A stretch of 64,000 nucleotides of DNA from Dioscorea cayenensis subsp. rotundata (GCF_009730915.1 NC_052487.1:4532649-4596648), one strand, 5' to 3'; counted from the stretch's first letter, positions 37,234 to 48,565 are shown. The notes: a model not told the origin generated them from the letters alone. Made by a program: numbers and translations.

Positions 37234-37589
37234 TATAGTCTAAATGTCTTTTTCGTTGTAATGTTTTAATGATGTAAGCCTTTCATATAATTATAACATG
37301 CAATGAGTTATCATTAAAAGCCTTTTCTTAAAAGTATATGAAGACAAGACAAATGCAAAGAAAAAAAGTAAATTTAAAAAAATACACAACATAGAACACC
37401 AAGCAAAAATAATACTACGAGATAGTTTTCTGCTGAGACAATAAAGAAAAAAACAACAACTAATACAAGAGTCTACTCTACAGTCTGCTGCCACCTCTCG
37501 ATAAAAACATTGAGGTGGGTGAATATCTCTGTCGAGGCGGTCCCCGTGGCCTAGGGTCTTCGTGCTTGCTCTCGTGGCGGGTCATCATC

Positions 37590-40557
37590 AGATGATTCAT
37601 CCGAATCGCGTATTCATCGAGGTCGGAGTGTTCGAGGGTTCGCGACAAAAGTAAGAAGGGTCTGGGGGTGATTCCCAGTCTTGTTGCCGAAATGAAGTTG
37701 AATGACTAGATTGTCCGCGTTCCATAGGTGGATGATGAGGTTGATATTCAAATAAATTCCGCACAAAATCCATCCCGAAATCAACCGAGTATCTGCTGGG
37801 CTCAACTGGAGGAAATCCATGGAGATGAGATGATCGAGTAACGTTGATATCATCTGATGAGTGAAATGACTGGTACCCTTCGTGATGTGGGTGTTGAGGA
37901 ATATGTGCGTCGTCGTGTTCGACCCGAGAACTATGCCGACGACGTCGTCGTACAGGAGGACTCGGTGCGTGGCACATCTACAACCATCTGTTGGAAAGCG
38001 CTCTAAGGGGCGTCTGGAAGAGTGTTCCCTCTCGATGCGAGGATCCAGCGAGTCCCGATCAGTCGATAAAAAAATAGTATGGTATTAGTAGTATACCAGT
38101 CATAATATTCCACCGACATTGCGTTATTCCCGGCAGGAACATGGAGGCTGAGGCAACGTGACTCTCTATCTCTCCAGTATCCAATCCATCTTCCGTGCAT
38201 CAATGCCCAATCTGTGTCAATTCTACCACGAAGATCATGATCATGGGTCGGTTCAATACAAACTGGATAGAGAGGAATACCTTGGGCGAAGCCAAATTGT
38301 CTTATCACTCGATCTGTTTGGTGCCACTCAACAACTTAGAAGCAAATCAATGATGTAAACGCAGTCTATAAAGGTCTGTCTGCGAAAATGTCATGTGGCA
38401 CTTGTGCAATTATCTCATTCGAATCATAAGGCCGCCATATAAACTGTTCAAAATTATTTACCAAATAATCAATGATTATTAATACCTAAAATATGTGTAT
38501 GAATTATCAGTTTTTTTAACAACATTACCTGTTGTATCTCCAACCGATCTAGTAGCTGCCTATATATCTTCACATTGTGCTTGTTGCTACGGCTATCATC
38601 ATCCACTTCAATGTGCGCCCACCTGAAAAATGAGAATGAATTATAATTTCAATGTATTATAATTAAGTGTAAAATGAATTATCAATTTAATTTGCTCTCA
38701 CCTACGAGCCAGAGGAAATGATACGATAGCACGGGTTTGAGGGGATATACTTGAAATCCTGTACTATGCCCATGATTGAAGTAATATCATAGATCCACTG
38801 ATATTTTTCATATCCTTGTTGGATGCACGGCATAAAGACCTGTACAGGGTTGCTAGACATGCTGAACCCTAACAGTATCTTTCTGCTTCTGTAAAATCCC
38901 TCAGAAGTGGTAACCACTTCAGATGAACCCTATTCTGAGACAAATCTGGCATGAGGACACAACTGATAAGCCTTAGGATATAGGCACGTGCATAACATTT
39001 TATCTGTCGTTGACCTGCATCGTATGACAGCATGCCAAATGTTTCCTCAAGCCACGTTAGAGTTATACTCTGACCTTTCCTTTGCTCTGCCGGTGGGACC
39101 ACTCCGAGCAACTCTGCACAGACAGCACTTCCTAAGCCGGAAGTCTGACCGATGACTTCGTGGCCGTTAATCGGTAAGCCAAGTAATAGTGCCACATCTT
39201 TCAACGTGATTGTTGTCTCACCGCATGTAAGGTGGAATGTGTGTTTTTCAGTCCGCCATCTCTCCACTAATGCGCTCACAAGAGCGGCATCAATTGGGTA
39301 ATTAAGAATTTGAGCCGCATGATAGAACCCAGCTTCTCTTAAAAGGCCTATGATTTGTGGAGGAGGCTCTGCGATAGACACATGTCTACACCTAAGAACC
39401 CGATCAGGCTGTAGAAAGTTATATATTAATCAATTTCATATTAATGGAAAAATAAAATAGGTTGACTTGAAATAATATAAGACACGAAAAAATCATAAAT
39501 CCGAACATATGCCATCGAAAAATTAAATATGATTGAAGAGTAAACCATAAACATTGGTGTGCTAATAATATACTAGGTTATCTAAATAAACATGCTTCAG
39601 CCATAATATAACAATTATTAATATAATAAAAAATTAACCTAATAATATACTAGGTTATCTAAAATAATGACTTAATACTATTATTGATAAAAAAAAAGCC
39701 TAATAATATATTAGGTTATCTAAATAAACATGTTTCAAGGTTAATATAACAATTATTAATACAATAATTAATTATGACATAATAAAATTATTCATAAAAC
39801 CTAATGACATAATACAATTATTAATAATAAACAAAATTACTTAAAAATATAGTGGGTTATCTAATTAAACATGATTGGGGTGCTAATAAGATAATTATTA
39901 ATACGATTAATAATTATGATATAATACAATTATTAATATAAAATAATGACTTAATACAATTATTAATAAAAAATAACCAAATAATATACTAGGTTATCTA
40001 AATAAACATTCTTCGAGGTTAATATAACAATTATTAATACAATAATTAATTATGACATAATAAAATTATTCATAAAACTTAATGACATAATACGATTATT
40101 AATAATATAAAAATTACCCTATAAATATAGTGGGTTATCTAATTAAACATGATTGAGGTGCTAATAAGATAATTATTAATACGATTAATAATTATGATAT
40201 AATACAATCATTAATATAAAATAATGATTTAATACAAGTATTAATAAAAAATAACCAAATAATATACCAGGTTATCTAAGTAAACATGCTTCGAGGTTAA
40301 CAATTATTAATACAATTATTAATAAAAAAATTATCCTAAAAATATAGTGTGTTATCTAATTAAACATGCTTCGGCCGCTAATAAGATAATTATTAATACG
40401 ATTAATAATTATGACATAAAAAGTTATTATGTGAAACTAATGCCTTAATATAATTATTAATAAATAATTAATTTCAAAGTTATCTAAGTATACAAAATAT
40501 TACCTTTTCCGACAAAATGGATGAAATGTGATCACTCTGTAATCTTAAGAACACCAT
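37590..40557 (-). pseudogene. Plant mobile domain (PMD) gene of the Mutator-like element, broken
   Basis: A transposon-borne plant-mobile-domain protein, related to host MAIN/MAIL1 proteins; the biochemical role in the transposon is unknown. Proposed exons are 40557-40504 (MVFLRLQSDHISSILSEK), 39408-38702, 38622-38529 and 38443 onward to about 37600, with GT-AG junctions in consistent phase. Hallmarks are LREAGFYHAAQI, ALVERWRTEKHTFHL, GETTITLKDVALLLGLPINGH and VIRQFGFAQGIP...DTDW. Within exon 2, TAG codons at 38871-38869 and 38766-38764 stand where the surrounding reading (RYC-stop-GSACLA and QSWA-stop-YRI) suggests tryptophan. Further stops follow near 38370 and 38345. Intron 1 (about 1.1 kb) consists mostly of tandem repeats. 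Confidence 0.75.
39560..40480. repeat. Tandem array, ~285-bp dimeric unit
   Basis: GGTTATCTAAATAAACATG-type and GTGGGTTATCTAATTAAACATG-type monomers of about 140 bases alternate. The first type recurs at about 39700, 39985 and 40265 and the second at about 39850, 40130 and 40355. The array fills the first intron of the PMD gene. Confidence 0.8.
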
Positions 40558-40681
40558 AAAAAATTATCAACAGAAATCCCGTACACGTGTAAATAGAAAA
40601 CACCCGCACAATTAGAACTTGAAGAGAAAATGAGAATGGAGGGGGAGATAGTATGAAGTGGGAAGTGGGAAGTGGGTATTA

Positions 40682-40689
40682 TATAAAAA
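40682..40689 (-). promoter_or_regulatory. Candidate TATA box of the PMD gene
   Basis: TTTATATAAT read on the minus strand, about 125 bases upstream of the proposed start codon at 40557. Confidence 0.35.
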
Positions 40690-40885
40690 TAATAATAATA
40701 AAATAATTCAACGGATATATTTATATCCGTTACTAAAGGCTAATATAGTTGGTGTTCTTGTTTTTGCTTTTCAATAAAAGCATTTGTGAAAATGCTAAGG
40801 AATGAGAATATTTAAAAAGTTAACATCAACCAACACCAACCAAGAACAAAGAATCCGTCTGAGACTTTTTTTTTTTAAAAAAAAA

Positions 40886-41040
40886 AAACGAAAACGGGAG
40901 TTACTCTCCCGTTTTCATTTTTTTTATTAAAAACATTTTAAAAAAATTGAAAACGGGAGAGTTTCTCCCGTTTTCATAATTTTTAATTAAAAAAATAAAA
41001 AATAAAAAGCTGAAAACGGGGAAAGGTTTACCGTTTTCCA
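40886..41040. repeat. Palindromic modules in the right terminal repeat
   Basis: Two GAAAACGGGAG...CTCCCGTTTTC hairpin modules (about 40889-40917 and 40950-40977) and the GGGGAAAGGTTTACCGTTTTCC module (about 41017-41039) mirror the left end. Confidence 0.75.
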
Positions 41041-41099
41041 CTAGTAATTTTTTTGTAATATTTAAAAAAAATAAGCCAAATGTGTTCACCTCAATATTG

Positions 41100-42130
41100 A
41101 ATAATTTTTTTTAAAAATATATAAACATAATGTAATATGCCACGGAAGCAGTGTAGGGTAAACTAAAATTTAAACACACCGCGCAAAGGCTGTCATAATG
41201 TTTTTTTTTTATAAAAATAAAAATACAAAGACAAGAATGCACTATCCATCATATTAGTACCAATCTGCCTTATGGAAAATGATAATTCTTACAAACATTT
41301 ATCTTTTATGCTTCTCATTGTTGATACAAAATTTTCTCATTAATAGTATGGATTTTTAAAATTATTTTTAATAAATAGATGATAAGTGTTTTTTTTTTAA
41401 ATAGCCAAAGACGTAAATAGACGTACAATTAATATTTTAATATATATGTATTTTTACATAGATTTTGGGGTTTGATAACAAATTCTTTTTAAAACGAATA
41501 CTTTGAGGCTTTGTTTTGGAGGATTTGAAAGTCATTAAAGTTAAAATTACATGATTCATCTAAATCAACTGTTTGGTTCGGGGGATTTTAAAAAAGTGTT
41601 GTAGTTGGAATTACTTTATCAATAGTTTTGGATGAATTTGGAACTACATCTAAATTGGGCATAGTTCCAACTCCATAATTTGGAACTCCAATAAATTATT
41701 ATTTTTTAAAATATATTCTTCTCAAATTATCAATGATTATATACAACATCATTTTGCTTATATACCCATTCTCATCATATAGAATTTCAGCATTTTAGTT
41801 TTTTCATGTTGTTATGTTTTAAAATAAAATTTTCTCTTTTTCATTAAAGCAAATATGACAAGTGTATATTAATTTTATAAAACTAGTGACTATTTTATAA
41901 AATATTAAATAAAATATAATTATAGTGAAATTAATATTTATTAGTAGTATTATATATAATTGATATATTATATTAAATTAAATATTTGAATAAATAATTA
42001 ATATATTATATTTTATTATAATAAATTATGTATATAATAATTATATTTATTACTCATAATATTTGAAATTTGAATTCATATTTACATAAAATAAAATGTA
42101 TATTTTATAATATATATTAATTATTTATTA
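41100..42130. other. A+T-rich intergenic DNA
   Basis: No gene was recognised. The part around 41508-41700 has TTTGTTTTGG and GTTTGGTTCGG strings like the ends of some small DNA transposons, without a visible partner end. Confidence 0.35.
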
Positions 42131-42131
42131 T

Positions 42132-43235
42132 ATCAGGGTGGAATAACCTCACCATGGGTGACCTTGTCACGGCCTTCCCGATCGCCCTAACGATCACCGC
42201 GCGGCGCTCGTCACACCACCAAGGCGCCGAGCCAGCCTACGGCCAAGGATGAGCTACAACGAACAAGATACAAACAACCATGCACACAAACAAGGAGATT
42301 AGAGAGAAAAACATAAACTCTCTATATTGAAACCAAGATTACACCATGAACATGGATAGCAAAGCCAAGATCTCCACCCCACCAAGGATGAAGAGGAACC
42401 AGCCCACAACCAAGAGGAAAACTCACCAAGAGTTCTTCTCTCCCCCCCTTCTCTAAGGGAATGAGAGCCATATATATAGGGAAAACCAACGAGAGGATGA
42501 GATCAACCGGATCTCAATAAGAGGCTAAGAATAAGTCACATGTCACATCAAGACAAGCACAGTGCTACAGTGCTACAGTGCCAATAACACACAACACTAT
42601 TCACTATACACACCCGGATCGCTCTACAGTGTCAACCAATGGGACTGATAATCCAGCCAGCCCTCTCCCGGTCATCCCTAGCCGGTGCGCTCATCCAGCC
42701 TTGGTAGCGCGCACGGCGGTCCGGTATTCTACCGCGCATTCCTCTCGGTAAAGGCGCTCGGCACTGACCCAGCGCCCACATGCTATCCTGCCCACAGCTG
42801 GGCTAAGAGCTCCGCTCCGCCCACCCGATCAGTTGACCGACCGTACAAGTCCCTTGATCGACCGTACCATCTGTGCTTACGCTGATCCGGCTAATTGACC
42901 CATACTTAGCCAATTCTCGGCCCCCAGACCGTGATCACACGATCACCCACCCATTGATCGAGATTCCTCGGCCACGCGCATCACGCCATGCGCGCTGCCT
43001 AGCGAGCCCTCGGCAATGCGCGACACCATGCCCCCGCACCCGCTCACTCGGCACCCCCGGCTAGAATTCTCGGTCATGCGCAGACTCAACCCGCGCATCG
43101 GATGATCGGACGGACAACGCCTATTTGGACTTGGAATTTGGCCAACCTTGGCTTCATTAGCCATCTCCCTCGGCCAGGGACCACCCTATGCCGAGCATGT
43201 AAGGTAGAACCCTTACAGGTGACCATAACATGTAA
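42132..43235 (-). mobile_element. G+C-rich LTR-like segment, minus strand
   Basis: An abrupt 1.1-kb island of much higher G+C content than either flank. Read on the minus strand it starts near TGTTATGGTCACC (about 43232). About 750 bases in it has a TATA-like CTATATATATGG (42468-42480), followed by a leader-like T-rich region, ending near TTATTCCA at about 42142. This is the layout of an LTR (U3, TATA, R-U5). I found no matching second LTR, coding region or exact target duplication, so a solo or partial LTR is the best guess. Confidence 0.4.
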
Positions 43236-43600
43236 TCCAGGTAAAAATACATCAAACCAACCACATGTTTTCCAAATCCAAATTTGCAAATCTCTCCAGC
43301 CAAACACAAAATTATATGATCCAACATTGCAAATACATCTAACCAAACACTAGATTTGACTCTTATGAATTTTCAAATAGAAGGATTTGTAAATACATCC
43401 ACTACATTTTTAACTACATCCAACCAAACGCCAAGTGAGAAACCCAATTACAATAGAGCAAAACACCATTTTTTACAACAAACAAGAAAGCATAGAATAC
43501 AAAAAATACAAGACAAAGCTCATAGCAAACTCCCTTAGGATGTAGATTAGAAGGTGGTGACATGACAATTATGCATAGAAATTTTAAGGGTGAGGTGACA
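43236..43600. other. Low-copy-looking repeat debris
   Basis: It contains repeated TACATCCAACCAAAC and CATCTAACCAAACAC strings, like the GTTTGGTTGGATG ends of some DNA transposons. No full element could be outlined. Confidence 0.3.
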
Positions 43601-45536
43601 TGATAATTATGCCCGGTAAAGAATTGAAAAGGTGGTGATTATGCCTTAGTGTTATTGCATCTTTGATTTTGGAGGTAATCTTGATATAATGTTAAATTAG
43701 AATTGTGTTAAATGTATTATATAGCATACAATAGTTGATGTTGCATGATGTTTCAAGGTTAGTTTAATAATGGAGGGGGAAAACTAGGTTTATGTCTTTG
43801 AATTGATAACTTGTTTTAAATTGACAATTATGATAAGATGCATTGTTGATAAAATTGAAATGATGGGAAAAACCATGGTTGTGGATTGGATATGTAATTA
43901 TAGCCATTGCCAATGTAATACTCTCAATATGGAATTGTTGAGCATGCTAGTGTATAAAAATAGAAGAGAGACATGATTGATGATATATGTATGTATGTGA
44001 GGAATTAAGGGTCAATGTTACTGTAGCTATCATTGTAGCACACCCAGCCAATTTACTTGTGTGTTGGTGTTTATGGCCTTGGCATTGAGGTTAATTATGA
44101 GCTAATTATTGTGATTGAAGTTTGATGGAAGGACTTTGATGTTCTAGGCTTTATAGGCTTATTTTGTTATAGAATGATGGAAGTACTTCCATTGGTATTT
44201 TGGTTTGCTCAATGTGGCTACCATGTCCCTTGAACGTACTTTCATATTATCATGGATCATACACTCAGTATTTTATTTTATTCCTTTTCCGGATTACTAC
44301 TATTGTTAATTATTTGTTATCTTAAAAATTTGTCTGGTTTTCTTCACTAAAGTGGGATTATGAAATAATTCTGTATTTCTGTTAGTGTGACTATTTGGGA
44401 AAAATTTGCGAATACTCTGTATTTCGACTATGATGTTTTGTTTAAATGATTTATTGTATCATTTTGCTTACTTTTTATATAATTTATTATGTTTATCTAG
44501 TTATTTGTTCCCAAAGTGAAATCTTGGAATTTATTAGTATTTCTTAGTATATGTGAACTTGTGAAATTTAGAAATTTCTGAACTTGTACTATGTGTTTTT
44601 GGTGTATGATTATTTATTTATTTATTTATTTTGTTCTTGCATTAATTATTCTGTATTTTATCTATCTGTACTCGGTATTTCTGCGGTTTTTATTACATCT
44701 CCATTCCTGGCTCGCCCAGTTAGAGGGAGTAAGTCCTAGCCATGTGCACATGTTCTCTATAATAGCACTACCGGACTTACGTGTCTGTTCCGACTGCAGT
44801 CGAAGATCCAACTTCGACTGTTGATATTCTGTCTGTTTTGTTCCAATTTCACAGTCGAAGATCCAGCCTCGAGCTGTTGATTCTATTATTAGTCAAGGAG
44901 ATATACACTTCTGATTTTCACGTATTTTCTGTATTTCTGATTATTTCTATATTCTGAGGATTTTCTGTATTTCCATTCCATTATTATTCTATCTGTATTA
45001 TGAGCATTTTCTGTATTTCCATTCCATTATTATTCTGTTATTTTCCATTTATTTATTTATTTATTGAACCACACTTCTGAAATTTCCTGTTTTAGTGTAA
45101 TTGGAAAAATATAATGTTTTGGAAAGGTTTAAATAACCATTTTCTGTATTTTGTTGGTATTTATGAGTTTTTCTCTTGTTTTTACCCCACTCACTGAGTA
45201 ACCAAGTTACTCAGCCTTTCTTCTTCTATCTTTTCAGGTATTGGACTCTAAGGTTGTTGTGCTTATGACTATGATCTTCAGCCAGTGCTAGGAAGGTTAC
45301 ACTAGGGTTGTCATTTTCTTGAAAATTTTTGAAAACCTGTATTTGTACTTTGGATTCTTATATCTGTAAGTCTGTGTTGTATTTATGTATCATTTTTTAT
45401 TATTTCTTATTTTGTATGTTGGGGTTGACTCTGACTATATCTGAAATCTGAGGCCTGTCACCCAGTGGAACCCAGTCCCATTGGATGCGGCCTATCTGTC
45501 AGTGGGCTCGGCTTTGGGGCTGGAGCGTGACAGAAG
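43600..45536 (-). mobile_element. LTR-like sequence, minus strand, starting TGTCACGC at 45536
   Basis: Read on the minus strand it opens TGTCACGCTCCAGCCCC, a start common among plant Ty3-type LTRs. A polyadenylation-like A+T-rich part follows, then TACCTGAAAAGATAGAAG, the near-palindrome GAGTAACTTGGTTACTC and CAGTGAGTGGGG. It has the same layout as the 49.8-kb segment. The far end and any retroviral coding region were not found. A short internal duplication (GTCGAAGATCCA) lies near 44800-44870. Confidence 0.4.
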
Positions 45537-45655
45537 GGAAAGGAGGACCAGCCGAACCCAAGCAAGGAAAAAGAAAGAAGAAGGCGGAAAAAAAAGAAAA
45601 AAGAAGGCAAAGAAAGTAGAAGAAGAAGGCCTTTTCCTTCTTTCCCTACCAAACA

Positions 45656-45668
45656 TCTATATATATAA
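45656..45668 (+). promoter_or_regulatory. TATA-like box ahead of the gene-fragment chimera
   Basis: CTATATATATAAG follows a purine-rich then C/T-rich block. After it come GCC/GTC triplet-rich sequences that resemble a 5' untranslated region. It lies about 390 bases upstream of the first captured coding fragment. Confidence 0.4.
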
Positions 45669-46054
45669 GTCATTGTCATCGCCGTCACCACTGTCGCTAC
45701 TGCCGTCGATGTCACCGCTGTTGTCGTTGCTGCCAACATTGCTGCTGCTCATTGCCAAGGTTGCTTGCTAATGTTGTTGTCGCCGTTATTGCCACCGTTC
45801 CTAGCCGTCTTGTCGCCGTTGCTTTCTCGCTGCCATTGAGAAAATATTGAAGGCGCAGTTGTTACTTTGCTCCGATGAAGCCGAAGCCAAAATCAAAGGC
45901 AATTGTCATGAAGATTAAGATTGCGGCAAAGCCAAAAGACAAGGCCAAGTTGAAGCCCATCGTTGCCCAACCGATGATGACAGTGAAGCCCAAATGAGAT
46001 GAAGAGAAAGAGAGAGATCATCGTCATTTATTGGAGTTCTCGTGAGCATCAACC

Positions 46055-46450
46055 ATGTCGATGATGTACACCTTGGAGCCACCGACGAAGGGGAAAGTAG
46101 TGCTCAAGATGACAACGGGCCTATCGACATTAAGATTTGGCCCAAAGAAACTCCCAAAGCCATCCGCAACTTCTCCCAGTTGTGTCTCCAAGGGCTACTA
46201 TGACCACACAATCTTCCATTGTGTCATTAAGTCATTCATTCCCTAATGATACTCTCTGTTGACATATTGGGGGAATTCTTTTGATGATATTATCCCAAGG
46301 AAAGCCTCTAAGAAGCCTTTCTCACATAAAAAAAAACTGATGATGGGGGAAATGTTTTTGAGGAAGAAGGCTGAAAGAAGACAAAATAGAAGAAGAAGGA
46401 AAAGATATGGGGGTAGCTGGCAAGTAAAAGCCAAAGGTAGTTGAAGAACC
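46055..46450 (+). pseudogene. Cyclophilin CYP57-type fragments
   Basis: Two pieces of a peptidyl-prolyl cis-trans isomerase of the nuclear CYP57 type. The first (46055-46243) starts at the normal ATG: MSMMYTLEPPTKGKV, then YYDHTIFHCVI, the start of the cyclophilin fold. The second (about 46258-46450) resumes in the region after the catalytic domain (SFDDIIPRK). The intervening roughly 100 residues are missing, including most of the active site. No activity is possible. Confidence 0.7.
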
Positions 46451-46659
46451 TTTGGGAATAAAGATGTAAGCTGCTTGTGTGATTGCTGCTTTGCCATTGG
46501 AGATCATAATGGCAAGCCCTCATTTAATTGTTGCAAATGAAATGCCATTAGAAGAGACAAATCCTCTACCGCAAAGCATGCGGAAAAAAAAGTTTGACAG
46601 GGAATCCAACCAATGAGATCGTAGGAGTTGCCATGAAGCTCATCCTATCATTTCCGACT

Positions 46660-46890
46660 AAGAAGGACTTGGTGGCCCGCTTGGAGGCTGTCGTGGCGCG
46701 GCTTGAGGCTCTAGCCAATGTCGACTAGCATCTCATCATTAGGTGTTGTTGAAGCGCAGTCTGTAGATCAAACCATCTTGGTGGTTGATAAGCCTATTGC
46801 AAAACTTTTTGGTCAAGTCTCCACTGTCATAGAGAAGATAGGAGGAAAGGTCCTCAAAGCCATGAGGATACTTGAAGCACCACGCCATTG
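46660..46890 (+). pseudogene. Probable cyclase-associated protein (CAP) fragment
   Basis: KKDLVARLEAVVARLEAL, then after a frame change VDQTILVVDKPIAKLFGQV and EKIGGKVLKAM, follow the order of the N-terminal oligomerisation and helical parts of actin-binding CAP proteins. The match is short and from memory of the family, so this call is weaker than its neighbours. Confidence 0.4.
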
Positions 46891-46984
46891 GTGGCAAGAA
46901 GAAGACATAGAGGAAGAAGAGAAAGTATGAATTGGGCTGGTAGCCAGCAAACATGAAGCTATCAAGCGACAAAACAGTGAGCAG

Positions 46985-47299
46985 AGCCGTTATCAATGCT
47001 GCCACTATTGCTAGGTTGCATCCTTTGCAGCTATTTCATGAGATAACTGCTACAGCTTTGGCTTATAGTATCTATAAGACCGGGTCAATGTTGCATTAGT
47101 TGATGTCGGCCATGCAAGCATGCAAGTTTGTATTGCGAATTTCAAGAAGGTCAGCTAAAACTTTTGTCACATGCACATGATCGGTCTCTTGGCGGGAGGA
47201 ATTTTGATGATATTCTTTTCAAGCACTTTGGATTGACGTGTATTGAAATGCTCGTGCATGCCTCAGGTTGCTGCATGTAAAAAAAAAGTTTTGGGTTGT
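46985..47299 (+). pseudogene. Hsp110/HSP70-15-type chaperone fragment
   Basis: Pieces of the nucleotide-binding domain of an Hsp110-like HSP70: AVINAATIARLHPLQLFHE, TATALAYSIYKT, then NVALVDVGHASMQVCIANF, then DRSLGGRNFDDILFKHF and NARACLRL. The order is the family's own. The reading frame is broken by stops and by a small deletion after SIYKT. Only a central fragment of a protein of about 850 residues is present. Confidence 0.75.
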
Positions 47300-47300
47300 A

Positions 47301-47555
47301 CAAAAGGAAGTAACAAACATGATCAAGGGAAGGGTCCTCATTGGCCATGATTTACATCCAAATAGGGACATACAGGATATATCAGCATATCAGCCTCTAC
47401 AGAGTTAGGCAAGGTCGAAGAAGAGAACTCAAAGATCTTGCAGATGAGACTCTTGGTGTCAAAATACAGTTAGAGACAACACTGTCCTATCAAACATACC
47501 CGAGTGCCAACGCCTATCCATAAGAAACACAGGAAAGAATGAGAGAAGAGCATGT
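47301..47555 (+). pseudogene. REX4-type RNA exonuclease fragment
   Basis: QKEVTNMIKGRVLIGHDLH, a gap, RDIQDISAYQPL, then after frame changes ELKDLADETLGVKIQ and KKHRKE-stop-EKSM follow the DEDD exonuclease domain of plant REX4/ISG20-like proteins. The segment after GHDLH that normally bridges to RDI is shortened. Stops and frameshifts make it non-functional. It follows the chaperone fragment with no spacer. Confidence 0.65.
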
Positions 47556-47719
47556 TTCTGGATCATGTGAGAGATGATCGATGATGGTTTGATAGTCTTT
47601 GAAATGGACAATGGCATAGTCCGCTATGAGGAGGGTGTAGTATATGAAGAAGAAAGAAGATATAAGAAATCATCTGGTAATGATGAAGATTAGTGTCAAA
47701 TCTTCTAAAATGGAGTTTC

Positions 47720-47870
47720 ACTTGATGATAATGATGATGATGATGTGGATTTGCCCGGTGAAAAGACAAAAGAAAAGAAGAAAGCAGTTGAGGAGTTTGC
47801 AGTAGCTATCAAAGCATCTGGAAGAAGAAATAACCTGAGAAGTTATCAGCATTGTTGGACATAGACCTGT
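47720..47870 (+). pseudogene. Elongation factor 1B (beta/delta) fragment
   Basis: DDDDVDLPGEKTKEKKKAVEEFAVAIKAS followed in another frame by PEKLSALLDI matches the acidic linker and start of the guanine-exchange domain of eEF1B beta/delta. This is the central acidic region motif (DDDDVDLFGEET-like) with substitutions. Only about 50 codons remain. Confidence 0.6.
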
Positions 47871-48557
47871 TAACAAGCTTATGACATGAAGAACAATTTT
47901 GTAAAAAAAAAAAGTTTCAAATTTTGAAAATTTTTAATTAATTAGGAAAATTACAGCAAGCATTAACAACCAAAAGGAAAACAAAATTCTCTAATATTTT
48001 TATTTTACAAGCTGTCAGTACGTAGCTCCTAACGAACTCAACCGTTTAAGTTTGAGCTACCTCGAACTTACTTCATATAGTTGATGATGAAATCTGGACC
48101 TTTGATCAAGCCTTTAACCAAGATCCCATTCATTGCCTCGAACTTGAACTAAATCTGATGATGCTAGCATCTCCATCATCCGCTACTTTCCCCTGATCTC
48201 CCAACGACTTTAACAACCTTTTTAAACATTTGAAATAGTAAGAATCTGAAGTTCATCTCCCATCACCACAACCATGTCTAGAATTCCAATTGCAACATTC
48301 CTTTATCATGACTCTGAATGTCTGATTGGGCCTACCAAAGGATTGATTAATGAGCGGAATGTTCCAATTTTCAAAGAATTCAAGATAAAGGAGATCATGG
48401 GTATTATATTTATCATGGTGACATTGCAAACATCATGGATGTTTAAAATTATAGTTTATTTTATGAGGATAAGACAACATTGATCTTGCCATGCACTCTT
48501 AAGAAGTTTCATATACTTTCTATGAATTGGAGACGGGAAATTCCCAGGTGTAATATA

Positions 48558-48565
48558 CTCACATA
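48558..48565. repeat. Left target-site duplication of the small hAT
   Basis: CTCACATA, repeated exactly at 49065-49072. Confidence 0.85.

Larger units (their letters stand above)
33093..41093. mobile_element. Large Mutator-like element with transposase and plant mobile domain gene (~8 kb)
   Basis: Long terminal inverted repeats of about 250 bases bound the element. The left end runs from about 33093 (ATGTGTTTGGCTT..., GGTAAACC...CCC, ACGGGAGAGTTTCTCCC). The right end is its reverse complement up to about 41093. Inside are a 42/75-bp repeat array, a plus-strand mudrA-type transposase (34.5-37.2 kb) and, converging on it, a minus-strand plant-mobile-domain gene (40.6-37.6 kb). I could not fix the outermost bases or a target duplication. 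Both genes carry stops or frameshifts, so this copy is inactive. Confidence 0.82.

Noticed and set aside
45458..45771. Overlapping frames on both strands at the start of the chimera region
   Set aside because: They translate purine-rich and GCC-triplet sequence that looks like promoter and leader, and match no known protein.
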